From positions 33,401,417-33,465,416 of the forward strand of contig CP154955.1 of NCBI GenBank assembly GCA_039621445.1: a stretch of DNA of 64,000 nt, written 5' to 3'. Position numbers and translations under genes: made by a program. Within the stretch, counting starts at the first letter, position 1, and the number at the start of each line of letters is the position of its first letter. The notes under the pieces are model-generated. The model did not search any database. It was given only the letters and a program-made list of their open reading frames with translations, and had not been told where the DNA came from. Source of the stretch: Euglena gracilis. Its lineage: Eukaryota > Euglenida > Euglenophyceae > Euglenales. This document shows positions 35,701 through 46,599 of the stretch, piece after piece.

Positions 35701-38184
35701 GTGCTAAAACCTTTACTTCGGCGCTTCGCGCCATGTGTAGATTGGTGTAAATTGACATTTACCATGTTTTTTTGCACTTCAAAAATATGAAATTTTTTGA
35801 AATTTCATCATTTTTGTGTATGAAATTGGAGTTTTGGGTAATTTCTCAGGGAAAATTTTCACCGTCCCCGGCGCTTCGCGCCGTCAAGGGGGGTCTTATT
35901 TATGGGGGGGGTCTTATTTTGGATTTTTGCTCGATTGGCCCAGGGGGGGTCTTATTTTTAGGGGGTCTTATTTGGGGCAGTGCAATGGTGTAGAAAATTG
36001 TAACTTTTTCTACTTGGCAATTTGTACTAATTCATAACTGGGGAATTTTTCATTCGTACTTATTCGTACTTATTCGTATTTTGGCAGATCTCGGCAATTC
36101 ATACTTATTTGTACTTATTCGTACTTATTTGTGTACGAATCAGTGGGAAACCCTGGTTCAAACACCCCTCCACTTAGCAATCTTTGGGGGGGGGGGGTGG
36201 CATTTATATGTACTCCAGTTAGAAAATTAGACCATTGGGGAAGTCATCCCATATTTTCAAAACCACAAGAGCAAGGAACATTACAAAAACATAAATAAAG
36301 ACATAAAAATCTTTGGCCCCTTCCAGCAAATAAGGGGCCAACGATGGTGAAAATGGTAAACCCCCAGTTACAAATCCCGGGATTAGCAGGATCTGGTTTG
36401 GGGGGACGGGTTGGTAGGTCAAGGATGTTGGTCAAAATACAACCACCCAAGTGGGAGTAGGGGTTCAAGTGAGGAGCGTCAAGTGAGGAGCGGCGGACCC
36501 TGGAACGCGGGGTACGTGCGCTCGTACGCATGGACGTGCCCCGACACGATGATGTCGACCCCCGCGTCGTAGAACAGCTCCTCCACGTCCCGGCGCATGG
36601 CCTGGGCCTCCCCCTGGTGGCCTGTGTTGGAGTTGTACCACGGCGCGTGGAACATCACCACCACCCACGGCGTCACGCTGCGGCGGATGGTCCCCAGGTC
36701 CCGCAGCAGCCAGTCCGCCTGGATGCTGCCTGCGGCAACGGTGCCTCAAGCTGACAGACCCTGGCCCAGATCCTTTCACAACCAGATCCACGTCCAGGTC
36801 TGTGAATGGGAACACAAAAGTGAAAAGACAGCTCTCAAAGGTCTGGTTCATTGGCCTGATGGCGCATCCGCAATACTTCTGTGGCACGCTGAATTTTAAA
36901 AAAAAATTATATGTTCACATATGTATATGTATATATACATATGTGTATATATTCACATACGTATATAATTGGCAGTAATTTGCCATGTGCAATTTCCATT
37001 TTTTTGGTATCCCAGGTCACAACCAGTTCCGGCCAGCAGCCTTTTTCCAGCCAGCTTAAATTTTCCAGCCTCTGAGCTAGACCGCCCCCAGCGCTATTAA
37101 TGGCCTTCTCATCCCTGCATTTGCTGGTGGAACAGATAATACATTGAAGAGCAATCGCGCGTATGGTGTATGATGTGGAACGGGCAGGGTGGGTTGGCAA
37201 AAAAAAACTACGCCTTGAAGGTTTGAAGAAGAGCCCAAAGCGAAAGGCTCAAACGAAGGGTAACCTCCACATCTTTGCTGTCGGAGGTGCTGGAAGAGCT
37301 CTGTTCGCATTCCTAAGCAGGAGAGACCCCACCACATATGTTCTCCCTTCATCTCCTACAATCGGACAAGGCACAACCACACGCACATGCACGCACACAC
37401 GCACGCACGCACCGGGGGCGGTGGCGGCATAGCTGTTGAGGGAGATGAGGTGAACAGGCCCCACCTCGTAGCTGAAGAACGTGTTGTCGGGGGAGCCGCT
37501 GCGGCGGTGCGGCATCAGCCAGCGGGCATTGTAGTGGATGTACGCTGCCCCCAGGGTCGTGTGGGCCGGCACAGCGGGGCGGGGGGTCCTGACCCCTCCC
37601 ATTGCCACCCACAATCAGGCGGCTGGGAGTCCTGCCCGGCCCTGGCCTCCCCGCCCAGCAGCTCGTGGTTGCCGGGGCAAGCCAGGAACGGGTAGCGGGC
37701 AGCGGCGGTCTCCATCAGCCTGAAGGGATGGGCCCCAGGGGATAATACCCCCCCCCACTTATAACCCCCTCCCGGGAAGAAAAATGCAAGCCACTGGGAC
37801 GATTTCTGATGATTTTTTCGGCCACAAATCACCTAAACACTGATTTTTTGGCAGTTTTTTGAGACCAACCATTATCAAAAAATGCCATTTTTTGGTGAAA
37901 TTCGCGGAAAACTGCCAAAATGAATATGGGGGTTTTGGGGTGATTTTGGGGGGGGATTCACCAACAATTCCTTGCCTTACAACCCCCCCCCCTGCTCATA
38001 AACCCCCCCCCGACCTCGGCTGACCAACCAAACCAGATCCTACAAACCCCACGGAGGTTCATAAGTGGGGGGGGGGGAATTTTACACAACCCACAACAGA
38101 CAAAAAAACCTGGGAAGCGAAGACAAAAAGGAGGAATAACAAATTGAGGGCAGCGGCATCAATGGACACACACATGCGCCATAC

Positions 38185-38232
<48 letters not shown>

Positions 38233-38287
38233 ACCCACCCACGCATACACGCTCGCACGCATGGACACGCACGCGCACACACGCACA

Positions 38288-38341
<54 letters not shown>

Positions 38342-41300
38342 CACACACACACGCACGCACGCACGCACCGCCCGAAGGAGTCCCAGCGCCAGCCCCAGCC
38401 GTCAGCGTAGCTGAGGTCACCGGCAAAGAGCACAGCCTCTGCATCAAAGGCAGCGAGGGCCCGCAGGGTGGCGTTGGAGACGGCGGTCTGCCCGACGTCC
38501 CCCGTCAGCCCCAGGCGGAGGGGCAGCTGGCCCGCCGGCTGCCGGAATGAGAACGTCCGCCGGTCGCCTGGGGAGGGGGCGGGGGGGGGAGGAGGGCGAC
38601 ATGCGGCATGCGTGAGCGGCGTGACTGGAATTGCCCCCCCCCCCCTGGGTGGAACGCCGTTGGTGGGAACGGCGTGACACACTGGGGGCCCTACAGCACT
38701 TCCACCACCCAGCAGTTGATGCAAGTGAGGGGGGGGGTCAGGCCATAGAAGCAATTGTTTCTTGAGGGGTTGTTGTTGCTTGGAAGGAGAAATCACTGGG
38801 TCGAGGTTGTGATCTACAATTTGGGGACTGAACGAGTTTAACTGCCTGTCAGTAAATCGGGGAAATTTCTGCCAGTGTAAAGACGCAATTCACCTTCACC
38901 TGCTAACACCCTGAAGGGCATTTGTTGCACACCACAGTTTTAAACCAAATCATGCATTGCTGAAAATACCAAGAGACCTTTGGGGGAGGGGGTTGGACTT
39001 TGCTGAAAATTTTGGCCAACGAAGAAAATCTTTTAGGCACCAAAGGCGCCGAAAATTTTATTTTTGCCCTCTCTCAAAAACAAATTTCCACCCCCCCCCT
39101 TATTTGACCCCTGCCCCCTTATTTGAGCATTTGGGGGGTCCTTTGGCCCGTGGGTGTGCTCAAATAAGGGGGGGGAGTACCTTCCCACGGAATGTGCCAA
39201 AAATAGGTCAAAAAAGAAAGTATTTTTCACAATGAACAATCAGCTGTCTCAAAAAGATGACAATTTTAAACATCAAAAATTGAAAAACATGAAAAATGGA
39301 AAAGAGTCAAAAAAATGCCCCCCAAAATTCACCCATTTTGGGGGCATTTTCACGGGTTGGGGGGAGTGGAGTCTAATTTTCTATTTTCCCAAAAATCCTA
39401 AAAAAGACTGCATCGGTGTGCACTCTTTTGCAACTGGATGTAATCCTTTCTGCACTCACCATCATTAAAGCTTCTAAAATTCACAGCTGCTTTAAATGAT
39501 GCAAATTATGGGACAACCAGCAACAGACACCTTCCACTTGGTAGAAGTACTTTGTGCCAGGCTTCAAGCCCTTTAGTGTGACGAATTCAGGCCTTGGTAC
39601 CAAAACAAAACATATTTAAATGGAGGGCACCCAGAACGAAAACTTTGACAACTCCAGAATTTAAAATGAAATTGGAGAATGCAGGACACAACATGAAACT
39701 TCAAAAAACGTGACGCAAAAAAAGCAAAAAAAACGCAAATAAGCACAAAGTAAAGCAAAAAAAACAACGCAAATTGCATATAAAATCCTTTAGGAAATCC
39801 CCGGGATGTACAGTTTTCCACTGGAGAGGACTTAGACTGGAGAGACGACGAAAAATATTCGGCTCCACCGGGGAAAATTTTCCATTTGGTATAAAAATAA
39901 GCATTTTGCTGACCAAAAAAATGCAAAAATGACAAATAATTGACAATATCTTTGGTCTCAGGGGAAAATCGGTCATAGTCAAAAAATTTTCAAGCAAAAA
40001 TTGCCAAAAAAAAGCAAAAAAAACAGCAAATTTCCTAAAATTGAAAAACGCAAAAAAAGAGCATTTGCGTTTCCCCCCGATGTAATGTATATTAATCTGG
40101 AAAACCCAAATTTTTGATGTGGAAAGAGGAAAACATCTTAGTTCCGGGATTCAAATTGTCAGGAAAATAATTACTCTGTTGAAATTTGGCACCAGAACGA
40201 CGACGACGACAAGACTAACCCTGAAACTCCATGACCGTGTTAAAAATCCCTTCAATCATTTTTTATACAGACCATGCGACACTCAGCTTACACACGACAT
40301 CACTTATGACGCATTTTGCCCTCGGGTTTTTTTGCATCATGTTCGTCACATATAATGTATGTATGTACGTGTGTAGTATGTATGTATGTACATATGAATG
40401 TACGTACGTACGTACGTACGTACGTACGTATGTATGTATGTATGTATGTATGTATGTATGTATGTATGTATGTATGTATGTATGTATGTATGCATGTATG
40501 TATGTACGTATGCATGTATGTATGTTTGTATGTATGTTCATATGTACGTATGTACGTACGCATGCATGCATGTAAACCCCCCTCCCAAATAACACCCCCC
40601 CCCCCGGTGTGTTATTTGGGCACCCGAACTGGGGCCCCAGGGGGGGGGGGGGGTTATTTGGGGGGGGGGCGTTATTTTTTCATGGAAAACCAAAGGAAAA
40701 CAGGGAGGGGGTGTTATTTGGGAGCTCGAAATCGGCCCCCGAGGGGGGGGGGGTGTTATTTGGGGGGTGTTTTTTGGGAGGGGGGTTTATGTACATGATG
40801 TCACTGGTGGGGGCGGTCCAAAGGCTGAAAAATTTGAGTTGGCTGGGAAAAAGGATGCTTACTGGCTGAAACCCCTCCCCGAGGGCCTCTGGGCTAGACC
40901 TTGGGTCGAACCATCGACCGGAAGCCCCAAAGTGGCAGAATCAAACAAAAGTTGAATTTAAGATTCAATTGACAGGGGGCAAGCGTCGTCTTACCCCCCC
41001 AGAGGGCCACGGCAGTTGTACCCGAGAGGTCGTCCTGACTGGGTCTGACCCAGAAAGTTTCCCTTGAAAATAAGCCATGTTGGGCTCTTCATCTGGGGGG
41101 CGGGCTAAAACAGCAACCCACCCCAATGTCCACCCCATGGTTCAGAAAATATTTCTCTCTCTCTCTCTCTCTCTGCCTGCCCATAGCATCCGACTCTGGG
41201 GGTTGCGACGATCATTCAAAAAAGTTTTGGAGCACAGTCACGGCTGGAAGAAGGTTGCTGGCTGACTTCCCCAAGAGGTGGGGTCCCACGACAGTCTGGT

Positions 41301-44300
41301 TGAACAGCAAAAAGAAAAGGACTTTACCATCTGAAAGCTGGCAGCCATCCTCACATGGACAGTTCAATCCAGCGAGCAACCAACGCCTGGATGTGGTGCA
41401 CGACGGGGGAGTTGTACAGCTCGGAGGGGTTGGAGGTCTGGCCCAGGTCGGACCACCGCACGTCACCCCTACCGAGCAAAATGCCAACTGAAGGAGAATG
41501 TTCCATTCAAAAACCCACGTGTGTGCATCTGCACGTGTGCAAATGAACTTGTTTGAGCGTTGGCACGCTTTCATTCATTCTGGCCACTCTGGCTAAAAAA
41601 AAAAAAGATGGCCCTAAAACAAAAGATTCTTGCCAATAGTTTCAAAAAAATTCCGGCGCCTTCGGCACGGGGGGGGGCGGGGCCCTATCCCCCCCCCCCT
41701 TGGGGTCCAAGTCAAAAAAAAAAGCAGACAGCCACTCCCAAAAACCAGTCAGTCGCCTCCAGTGGGTGGGTTGGAACACACCTTAAGCACTGCAGTGTTG
41801 ACCACGTTGTTAACAAATGTTCCCACAAATGACGTGTGGGTGTGGGGAAACCTGAAACTATTTGGACTCGATTAAACCGAGGCACCGCAATGTGCGTTGG
41901 AAGGCACACACCGCCCCTGCATCTCTCGGATCCTCTCCTCCGTCACCTCCGGAAACCCCATCTGGGGGTGGACCAGCTGCGGAGGGCACGGGGGGGCACA
42001 GGTACGGGGGCAGCCCGGGACTCCGGCTGCTGTGGCCTCCATCGCAGCGCCAGAGATCCATTTCCCAGTCCTTCACGAGGCTTTCGTCAGCTGACTCAAA
42101 AAAAAATGGACAAATTTCTAACGACGTCCCAATGACGCCCCCAGCATAAAATTGCTTGCATTGCTGGATATGTAACATTGGTCAGGGACATTTTTTTGCT
42201 TTGTGTGTGTGTGCCTGACCCAAAAGGGGTGAAAAACTTGACTTTTCAAACTGACTGACTGAATGGTTTTTTGAGATCCACGTGCTCTGGGGGAAGTGTC
42301 AAAGATGGCCAACGGAACCATATGGCACATTTTTTTGAAAAACCAAAATGGCTCAGAATTCATTCAAATCAAATTCTATGAATTCTGAGCCATTTTTGGT
42401 CCAAATGGCTTGGGAATAACCGGCTGTTTCTTTTCAAAATGTGAATGACTGGTTTTTTGAAAGTGGAAAATGACCTTCCCCCCCCCACCAGGTGTGGATT
42501 GCATGATCACCAATGGGGTTCTTTGTCTGGTTTGATACTCCACAATCCTGATCAGTGTAATTCTTTCATTTCCTTCCTTTCATTCCATTTCATTTTTTTG
42601 CTGCATGGATAAAAACCTGGAATTTTCTGAATCTGCTTCAAAGTCTGTTCAAAAGAAAAAAGTTCGAATTTTAGGTTCCTTCGTCTTCGTTTCGTTTTGT
42701 TTTTATTTTCTTGGTTGCCCCACAGATTCAGATTCTGCACGATCCTATTTGAAATTTTTTGGCAAATCAAAGACTTCACACGTTGACTGACTAGGCTTTA
42801 AATAGTGAAAAAATTTCCAACACTGGACTGGAGGCAGAATACAAAAACAGCGTCTTGAGGTGGAATCAGGACAAGCAGAGATAAAATCAGAGATACAAAA
42901 AGAGAACAAAAGCTTTTTTTAAAAAGAATTCCCCCAAAGTCCCCCAGGACAAGGCCCAGACCTGCGAGCTGTAATACACCAGCGAGGAATAAGAGGTCTT
43001 CTCCCCCTTGGCAGTTTTCCCAAGGGCAGCATCTTCGCCATATCGAACGACGCTCTCCGTGGCAGGGGTCTGCACACCGAAAGAGGGAGTGAGGAGCAAA
43101 GAGGCAAAGAGCAGAGGGATTGTCCTTGGGTTGAACCTCCAATGAATAAAACCCCCCCCACTTATAAACCCCCCGAGGTTTAATGGATCCGGTTTGGTTG
43201 GTCGGCCGAAGGGGGGGTTTATAAATGGGGGGGGGGGGTATAAATCCCGGAATTGTTGGTGAAAATCCGACCCCCCAAAATGACCCCGAAACCCCCCCAA
43301 ATTGGCAATTTTCGTCAAATTTGGACAAAAATGGCATTTTTGACGATGGTCGGTCTCAAAAAACTGCCAAAAAAACAAACTTTTGGTGGTTTGCGGCCGA
43401 AAAAAATTGTCCCGGGCGGCTTTCGTTTTTCTTCCCCAGAGGGGGGTTATAAGTCCCGGTTTGGTTGGTTGGCCCGAGGGGGGGTTAATAAGTAGGGGGG
43501 GGGGTATAAGTGGGGGGGTTAATAAGTGGGAGGGGGGGTTTACTGCCTACTGCAAGATTGTGGGCGATCATTCTTGGCCCCTGTCCCAGGGGGTCAATGA
43601 GAACAGGTCCAGACCCCCCAGGGCCTAATGGGAAGGCCTGGTGGGTGAGGGTGGTCGACCTCCCACCCGGGAGGTGGGGGTGGTCGACCCCCCCCCACCC
43701 ACTACCCTGGCTGTTTGGCCGATTCCCGTTCTGCCCCCCCCATGCGGGCATGGAAAAATGACTGTTTTTCGGCCCGGCACAAAGCACCGGGCCGAAAACC
43801 CCCCCAAAAAATCGACGAAAACTGTATCTGGGGACTTGCACTCTGTTCCCTCCGTTGAGTTTCAGGTTCTTTGCAATAAACCGGCCAATGCAACCTCCAG
43901 TGAAGCCTGGCTGGACACACCCGGCTGGTGAAGGCCACCCCCATATCCTCCGGGCCACCCGGCAGCAAATGCACCTGGTCCGAACAGCCCCCTGGGGAAG
44001 CGAAGGCGTTGGGAGGGCAGCGGCAACCCCGACGAAGGAATCCAGGAGGCCAGCATTTGATTCCTGAGTTTCCACATCTGACTCTTGAGTTAACTTCAAT
44101 TGCCATATTTTGGTGAGGTGACCGCTTCTTTAACTTCCATCATTACTTCCCCTGGTACGATTGGCCTGTGCGATGCAGTTGTTTGGGCAAAAGGTTCAAC
44201 TTTGGGGGGACTGGGGGGGGGGGGGGGCTGGTCCCTGGCTGAATGCCTCAAAGGGGGAGGGGTCTGTTGGCCCTGATATCCCAGGGTAAACTTGGGGGAG

Positions 44301-45037
44301 GCAAGTTGAGATCGAACTTATTGGCAATACCTTCAACTGCAACTTGATTACAAATAATCCCTGATAAACCAGATGGAGAGATGCCCCCAATGGCCCAATG
44401 ATGAGCATGCCATAGCACTCGCCGCAGTGGCCCCCTCGGGATAGGTTCTGGGGGTGATACCCCCAAATTATACCCCCCCCTCCTGAGGGCTGACTGTGGT
44501 TACCCAAAATAGCACGAGCAGCCAGCAGCACTCTGGGGAAAGAAAAGCAAAAAAAGGTGGAAGCACCACAAGCCTTCTTCCTGTGACTTTAGGGCCCTTT
44601 GCACCATGGGCACTCTTTCGAGTTGCATATGAGTCACATTCATATGTTTAGATGGTTTCCAAGTACGCCACGTGCTGGAATTGTGGCGAACTTTTATGTA
44701 TGACAATCTTGACAACTAATGAATCAGCCTGGGTTCTGGCTTTAGGTGTCCAAATATTACTTGGGTGCAGGTTTGGGAGCAGATTTACACAATTGGAAAC
44801 AGACTCAGGCGCACAACATTAGACTTTGGGCTACAATTTTTGGAACAAAAGGAGAGATGGGAGAGAAGGAAACATCAATGTGTCAGAGAAAAACAAACCG
44901 GAGGGTTTGGCACATAAGCTGTTCTCTGGAATGCTTTGCAAGAGGTCGTTTGACGCGGGCCTCATGTACCGGCTGGTGCGGGGTTTGGCCTCCGCCCAGA
45001 GGATGAGGCATAAGACAAACAAGAGGAATGGGGCCAT
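32235..45037 (-). CDS. Purple acid phosphatase, membrane-anchored, complete (copy A)
   Basis: Metallo-phosphoesterase with a dinuclear metal centre that hydrolyses phosphomonoesters. Thirteen minus-strand exons: 45037-44899, 43991-43921, 43069-42962, 41976-41912, 41468-41355, 39592-39531, 38567-38369, 37719-37609, 37588-37413, 36729-36499, 34043-33837, 33145-32897, 32554-32235. All joins agree in phase, giving about 683 residues. Residues 1-17 are a signal peptide ([17 protein letters not shown]). The fibronectin-like N-domain spans about 50-187 ([34 protein letters not shown]). All five metal motifs are present: GDVG (D210), GDLSY (D237, Y240), GNHE (N270), MFH (H376) and GHVH (H413, H415). 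A membrane helix follows at about 574-595, then a basic VRQKF tail, so a type I orientation in the secretory pathway is likely. Exons 4-5 add about 60 residues not typical of the family. The 37608-37589 intron is only 20 bases in the best phase solution; an alternative uses acceptor 37545 (68 bases). Confidence 0.9.
32723..32828 (-). mobile_element. Retroposed insertion with 16-base target duplication, only in copy A
   Basis: AAGACGGCCCATCTTT occurs at 32723-32738 and again at 32813-32828; copy B has it once (52776-52791). The 74 bases between them read, on the minus strand, as an A-rich segment containing AATAAA (32761-32756) followed by an A tail of at least 13. This looks like a short reverse-transcribed RNA 3' end. 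It sits in the last phosphatase intron, next to the (CA)n array. Confidence 0.75.
34756..36155. mobile_element. 1.4 kb DNA transposon-like element with CAGG inverted termini
   Basis: The ends read CAGGATTTCCCACTGATTCG and, inverted, CAGGGTTTCCCACTGATTCG. The 7-base duplication GTTCAAA flanks it at 34749-34755 and 36156-36162. Subterminal arrays of a ten-base unit (TTATTCGTAC and variants) lie at 34796-34915 and 36055-36135. No transposase frame was seen, so it is non-autonomous. It lies in the phosphatase intron between exons 10 and 11. A second G-tract element (35555-35985) is nested inside. The CAGGG start and subterminal repeats recall hAT elements, which usually make 8-base duplications. 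Confidence 0.8.
35555..35985. repeat. GTCTTATTT G-tract element, copy 2 (nested)
   Basis: Second copy of the 20385-20755 family, inserted within the 1.4 kb CAGG element. The ends read CCCCCCCCAAATAAGACCC and GGGGGTCTTATTTGGGG; hairpins CGGCGCTTCGCGCC lie at 35719 and 35869. Also present at 55515-55945. Confidence 0.75.
36900..36970. repeat. A/T-rich palindrome
   Basis: ATATGTTCACATATGTATAT and its mirrored continuation form a long imperfect hairpin of (AT)(GT) steps in a phosphatase intron. Repeated at 56860-56930. Confidence 0.7.
37735..38080. repeat. TTATAAGTGGGG G-tract element, intron between exons 7 and 8
   Basis: The ends read CCCCCCCCCACTTATAACCCC and, inverted, GTTCATAAGTGGGGGGG. 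The interior (ACTGCCAAAA, TTTTTGGCAGTTTTTTGAGA) matches 43140-43550 in the opposite orientation. Copy B: 57700-58050. Confidence 0.75.
38167..38368. repeat. (CA)n microsatellite starting at a splice donor
   Basis: About 200 bases of (CA/CG)n. On the minus strand it begins exactly at the GT donor after the GDLSYADG exon. Copy B 58140-58348 differs in repeat number. Confidence 0.95.
39090..39180. repeat. TTATTTGA G-tract element
   Basis: CCCCTTATTTGACCCC and CCCCTTATTTGAGC at one side, GCTCAAATAAGGGGGG at the other: a short inverted pair with the same signature-plus-G-run layout. Preceded by a GGCACCAAAGGCGCC hairpin at 39037. Copy B 59070-59160. Confidence 0.6.
40355..40572. repeat. (GTAT/GTAC)n tetranucleotide array
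   Basis: About 215 bases of GTAT units with an inner block of GTAC, self-complementary in part. Copy B 60337-60554. It lies in the phosphatase intron before the LKGLKPGT exon. Confidence 0.95.
40573..40795. repeat. GTGTTATTTGGG G-tract element
   Basis: The ends AAACCCCCCTCCCAAATAAC and, inverted, AAACCCCCCTCCCAAAAAAC form terminal inverted repeats. The word GTGTTATTTGGG is iterated inside beside G runs. Copy B 60555-60777. Inserted directly after the GTAT array. Confidence 0.7.
40805..40915. repeat. GGCTGGAAAA dispersed repeat
   Basis: Shares AGGCTG-AAAA-TT--G-TGGCTGG-AAAAAGG-TGCT--CTGGCTG with 5407-5470, 25209-25270, 35350-35455 and, inverted, 37020-37085. Confidence 0.6.
42342..42400. repeat. 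Long perfect-arm hairpin
   Basis: ACCAAAATGGCTCAGAATTC and its complement flank a loop of about 14 bases, giving arms of about 22. It lies in the intron between phosphatase exons 3 and 4. Copy B near 62320-62380. Confidence 0.8.
43140..43550. repeat. TTATAAGTGGGG G-tract element, inverted copy
   Basis: Opposite orientation to 37735-38080 and longer, with extra iterations of GGGGGTTAATAAGTGGG at one end. In the intron between phosphatase exons 2 and 3. Copy B 63125-63525. Confidence 0.75.
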
Positions 45038-45699
45038 CGCATGTGTCGGCTGCGAGAAGACAAAGCGAAAGCAATCCGAATCGTGGATACCGATTGACAA
45101 ACTGCGCAGGCTTGATCACATCAAAAGGCTGCATGCCGTACGAGGAAATGCCCCAAAGTGTGTCAATGACAAACCAGGAAGTCTGCTAAAAATGCCCAGA
45201 AGGGGGTTGACCAGGCAGCCAGCAAAGCCAGGGAATAATTCACTTCCATTGCTTTGCTGGCCTTCCTCACTTGGATCCCCTCGATCCAGGCATTGGCTGT
45301 GAAAAATGTAACGCCATGATTTGGATCCGCTCAATCCTCCTCCCAGCCTCTCAAAGCAGATCATTATGAGTCGCTGCTTTAACGCAAAATACCTGCCACT
45401 GCAAAGCCATTACTTCACGAACAGCAGTCTTTGTTTCCATTTTCAAGTTCATGGAGGATATTCTGGCCAAAGGCCAGAGGCAAATCCGAGGGGATGGCAC
45501 ACAAGCCACAAAGGTGCTCAGAGACAAAGGTGCGCCAAAGGGAGCACTTCATTCCATCACATTACATGGCGAGTCTCAGGTTCCCTGTGCTCTTGCCACA
45601 ACAAGCTTCCCAATAAAACCAGGGCAATCCTTAAGAAAAAAAAAAAATCCTGTCCCCATACACTTCAACCAAAAAATAAGGAAAAGGGGATTTTGGCCG

Positions 45700-46440
45700 G
45701 GGAATTTTTTTTTAAATTTTTTATTGAAAAATGAACCCAAAATACATGGTTTTTGATGGAAAATCACATTTTTTTCCCAAAGAAATCTCCAAAATTTCAG
45801 GGTTGAAAATTCTAAGTTTTTAGGGGGAGGTCAAAAAAGTTCAGGTCAAAAAAATGGGACCAAATTTTGGAAAATTCAAATTTTACTGACATTTTTCCCT
45901 TGGAAATTTTTTGGATTTTCAGTGGCACTTTTTTGCTTCCAAAATCTCTCAAAATCAAAATTTTGAGAAATGTTAAATTTTTAGAAGGTGTTAATAAAAA
46001 TGGGGTTTGGTGGGCAAAATTTTGGGCAGCATTTTCACCAATTTCGGGAAAACGGGGGATTTGGGCCGAAAAAATTGGAAATTTTTTTGAAAAATGAGCC
46101 CAAAATACCAGGGGGGGGAAATTGGGGCTAGATAAAATTAGAACCGACAAAATTGGAAGCCAAAAAAATTGGTGATTTTTGATGGAAAACCACATTTTTT
46201 TCACAAAAAATCTCAAAGATTTCAGGGTTAAATTTAGTGTAGTTTTAGGAGGGGGGTGGAAAATAACAAAGGTCAAAAAAAGTGGACCAAATTTTGGAAA
46301 TCAAATTTTACTGACATTTTTCCTCTGTCAAATTTTTTGGATTTTCAATGGCATTTTTTTCCTTCAAAAACCTCTCAAAATCAACATTTTGAGAAAATGT
46401 TGATTTTTGGAGGTGTGAAAAATGGGGTTTTGAGGGAGTT
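45700..46440. repeat. Tandem ~365 bp A/T-rich direct repeat
   Basis: Two diverged copies. Shared blocks include ATGA-CCCAAAATAC, TTTTTGATGGAAAA-CACATT, GACCAAATTTTGGAAA, TCAAATTTTACTGACATTTT and AAATTTTTTGGATTTTCA. Confidence 0.7.
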
Positions 46441-46599
46441 TTCCTTGCGAAATGGCCATTTTTTTGAGGAAAAAGTTCTTAAGTCATTGTTTTGGTCATC
46501 AAAAAGTGACGTTTTTTTGGTTTTTCCACACGTTTTTTTTGTGTTTTTTTGAAAAAAAACATGTTTTTTTGTTTCAAAAAAACAGGCAGTCCACCTTCT

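Larger units (their letters stand above)
32414..44025. repeat. Large duplication, copy A
   Basis: At least 11.6 kb matches 52466-64000 in the same orientation, almost base for base. Differences are mostly homopolymer and microsatellite lengths; the pairing offset drifts only between 19,960 and 20,052. It covers phosphatase exons 2-13 with all introns. The right limit is unknown because copy B runs off the window. Confidence 0.95.

Noticed and set aside
36465-36887. Alternative frame over the GHVHAYE exon
   Set aside because: A shadow of phosphatase exon 10, which is in the frame with all metal ligands.
38059-38447. Frames rich in Cys-Val or His-Thr
   Set aside because: These are translations of the (CA/GT)n microsatellite at a splice donor. 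The same applies at 860-1196, 20784-21165 and 58053-58427.
40231-40595. MYVCMYVC / HTYIHTYI repeat proteins
   Set aside because: Translations of the GTAT/GTAC tetranucleotide array on both strands.
45321-45756. Plus-strand frames after the signal-peptide exon
   Set aside because: No splice sites, codon bias or motif; the sequence grades into A/T-rich repeats.
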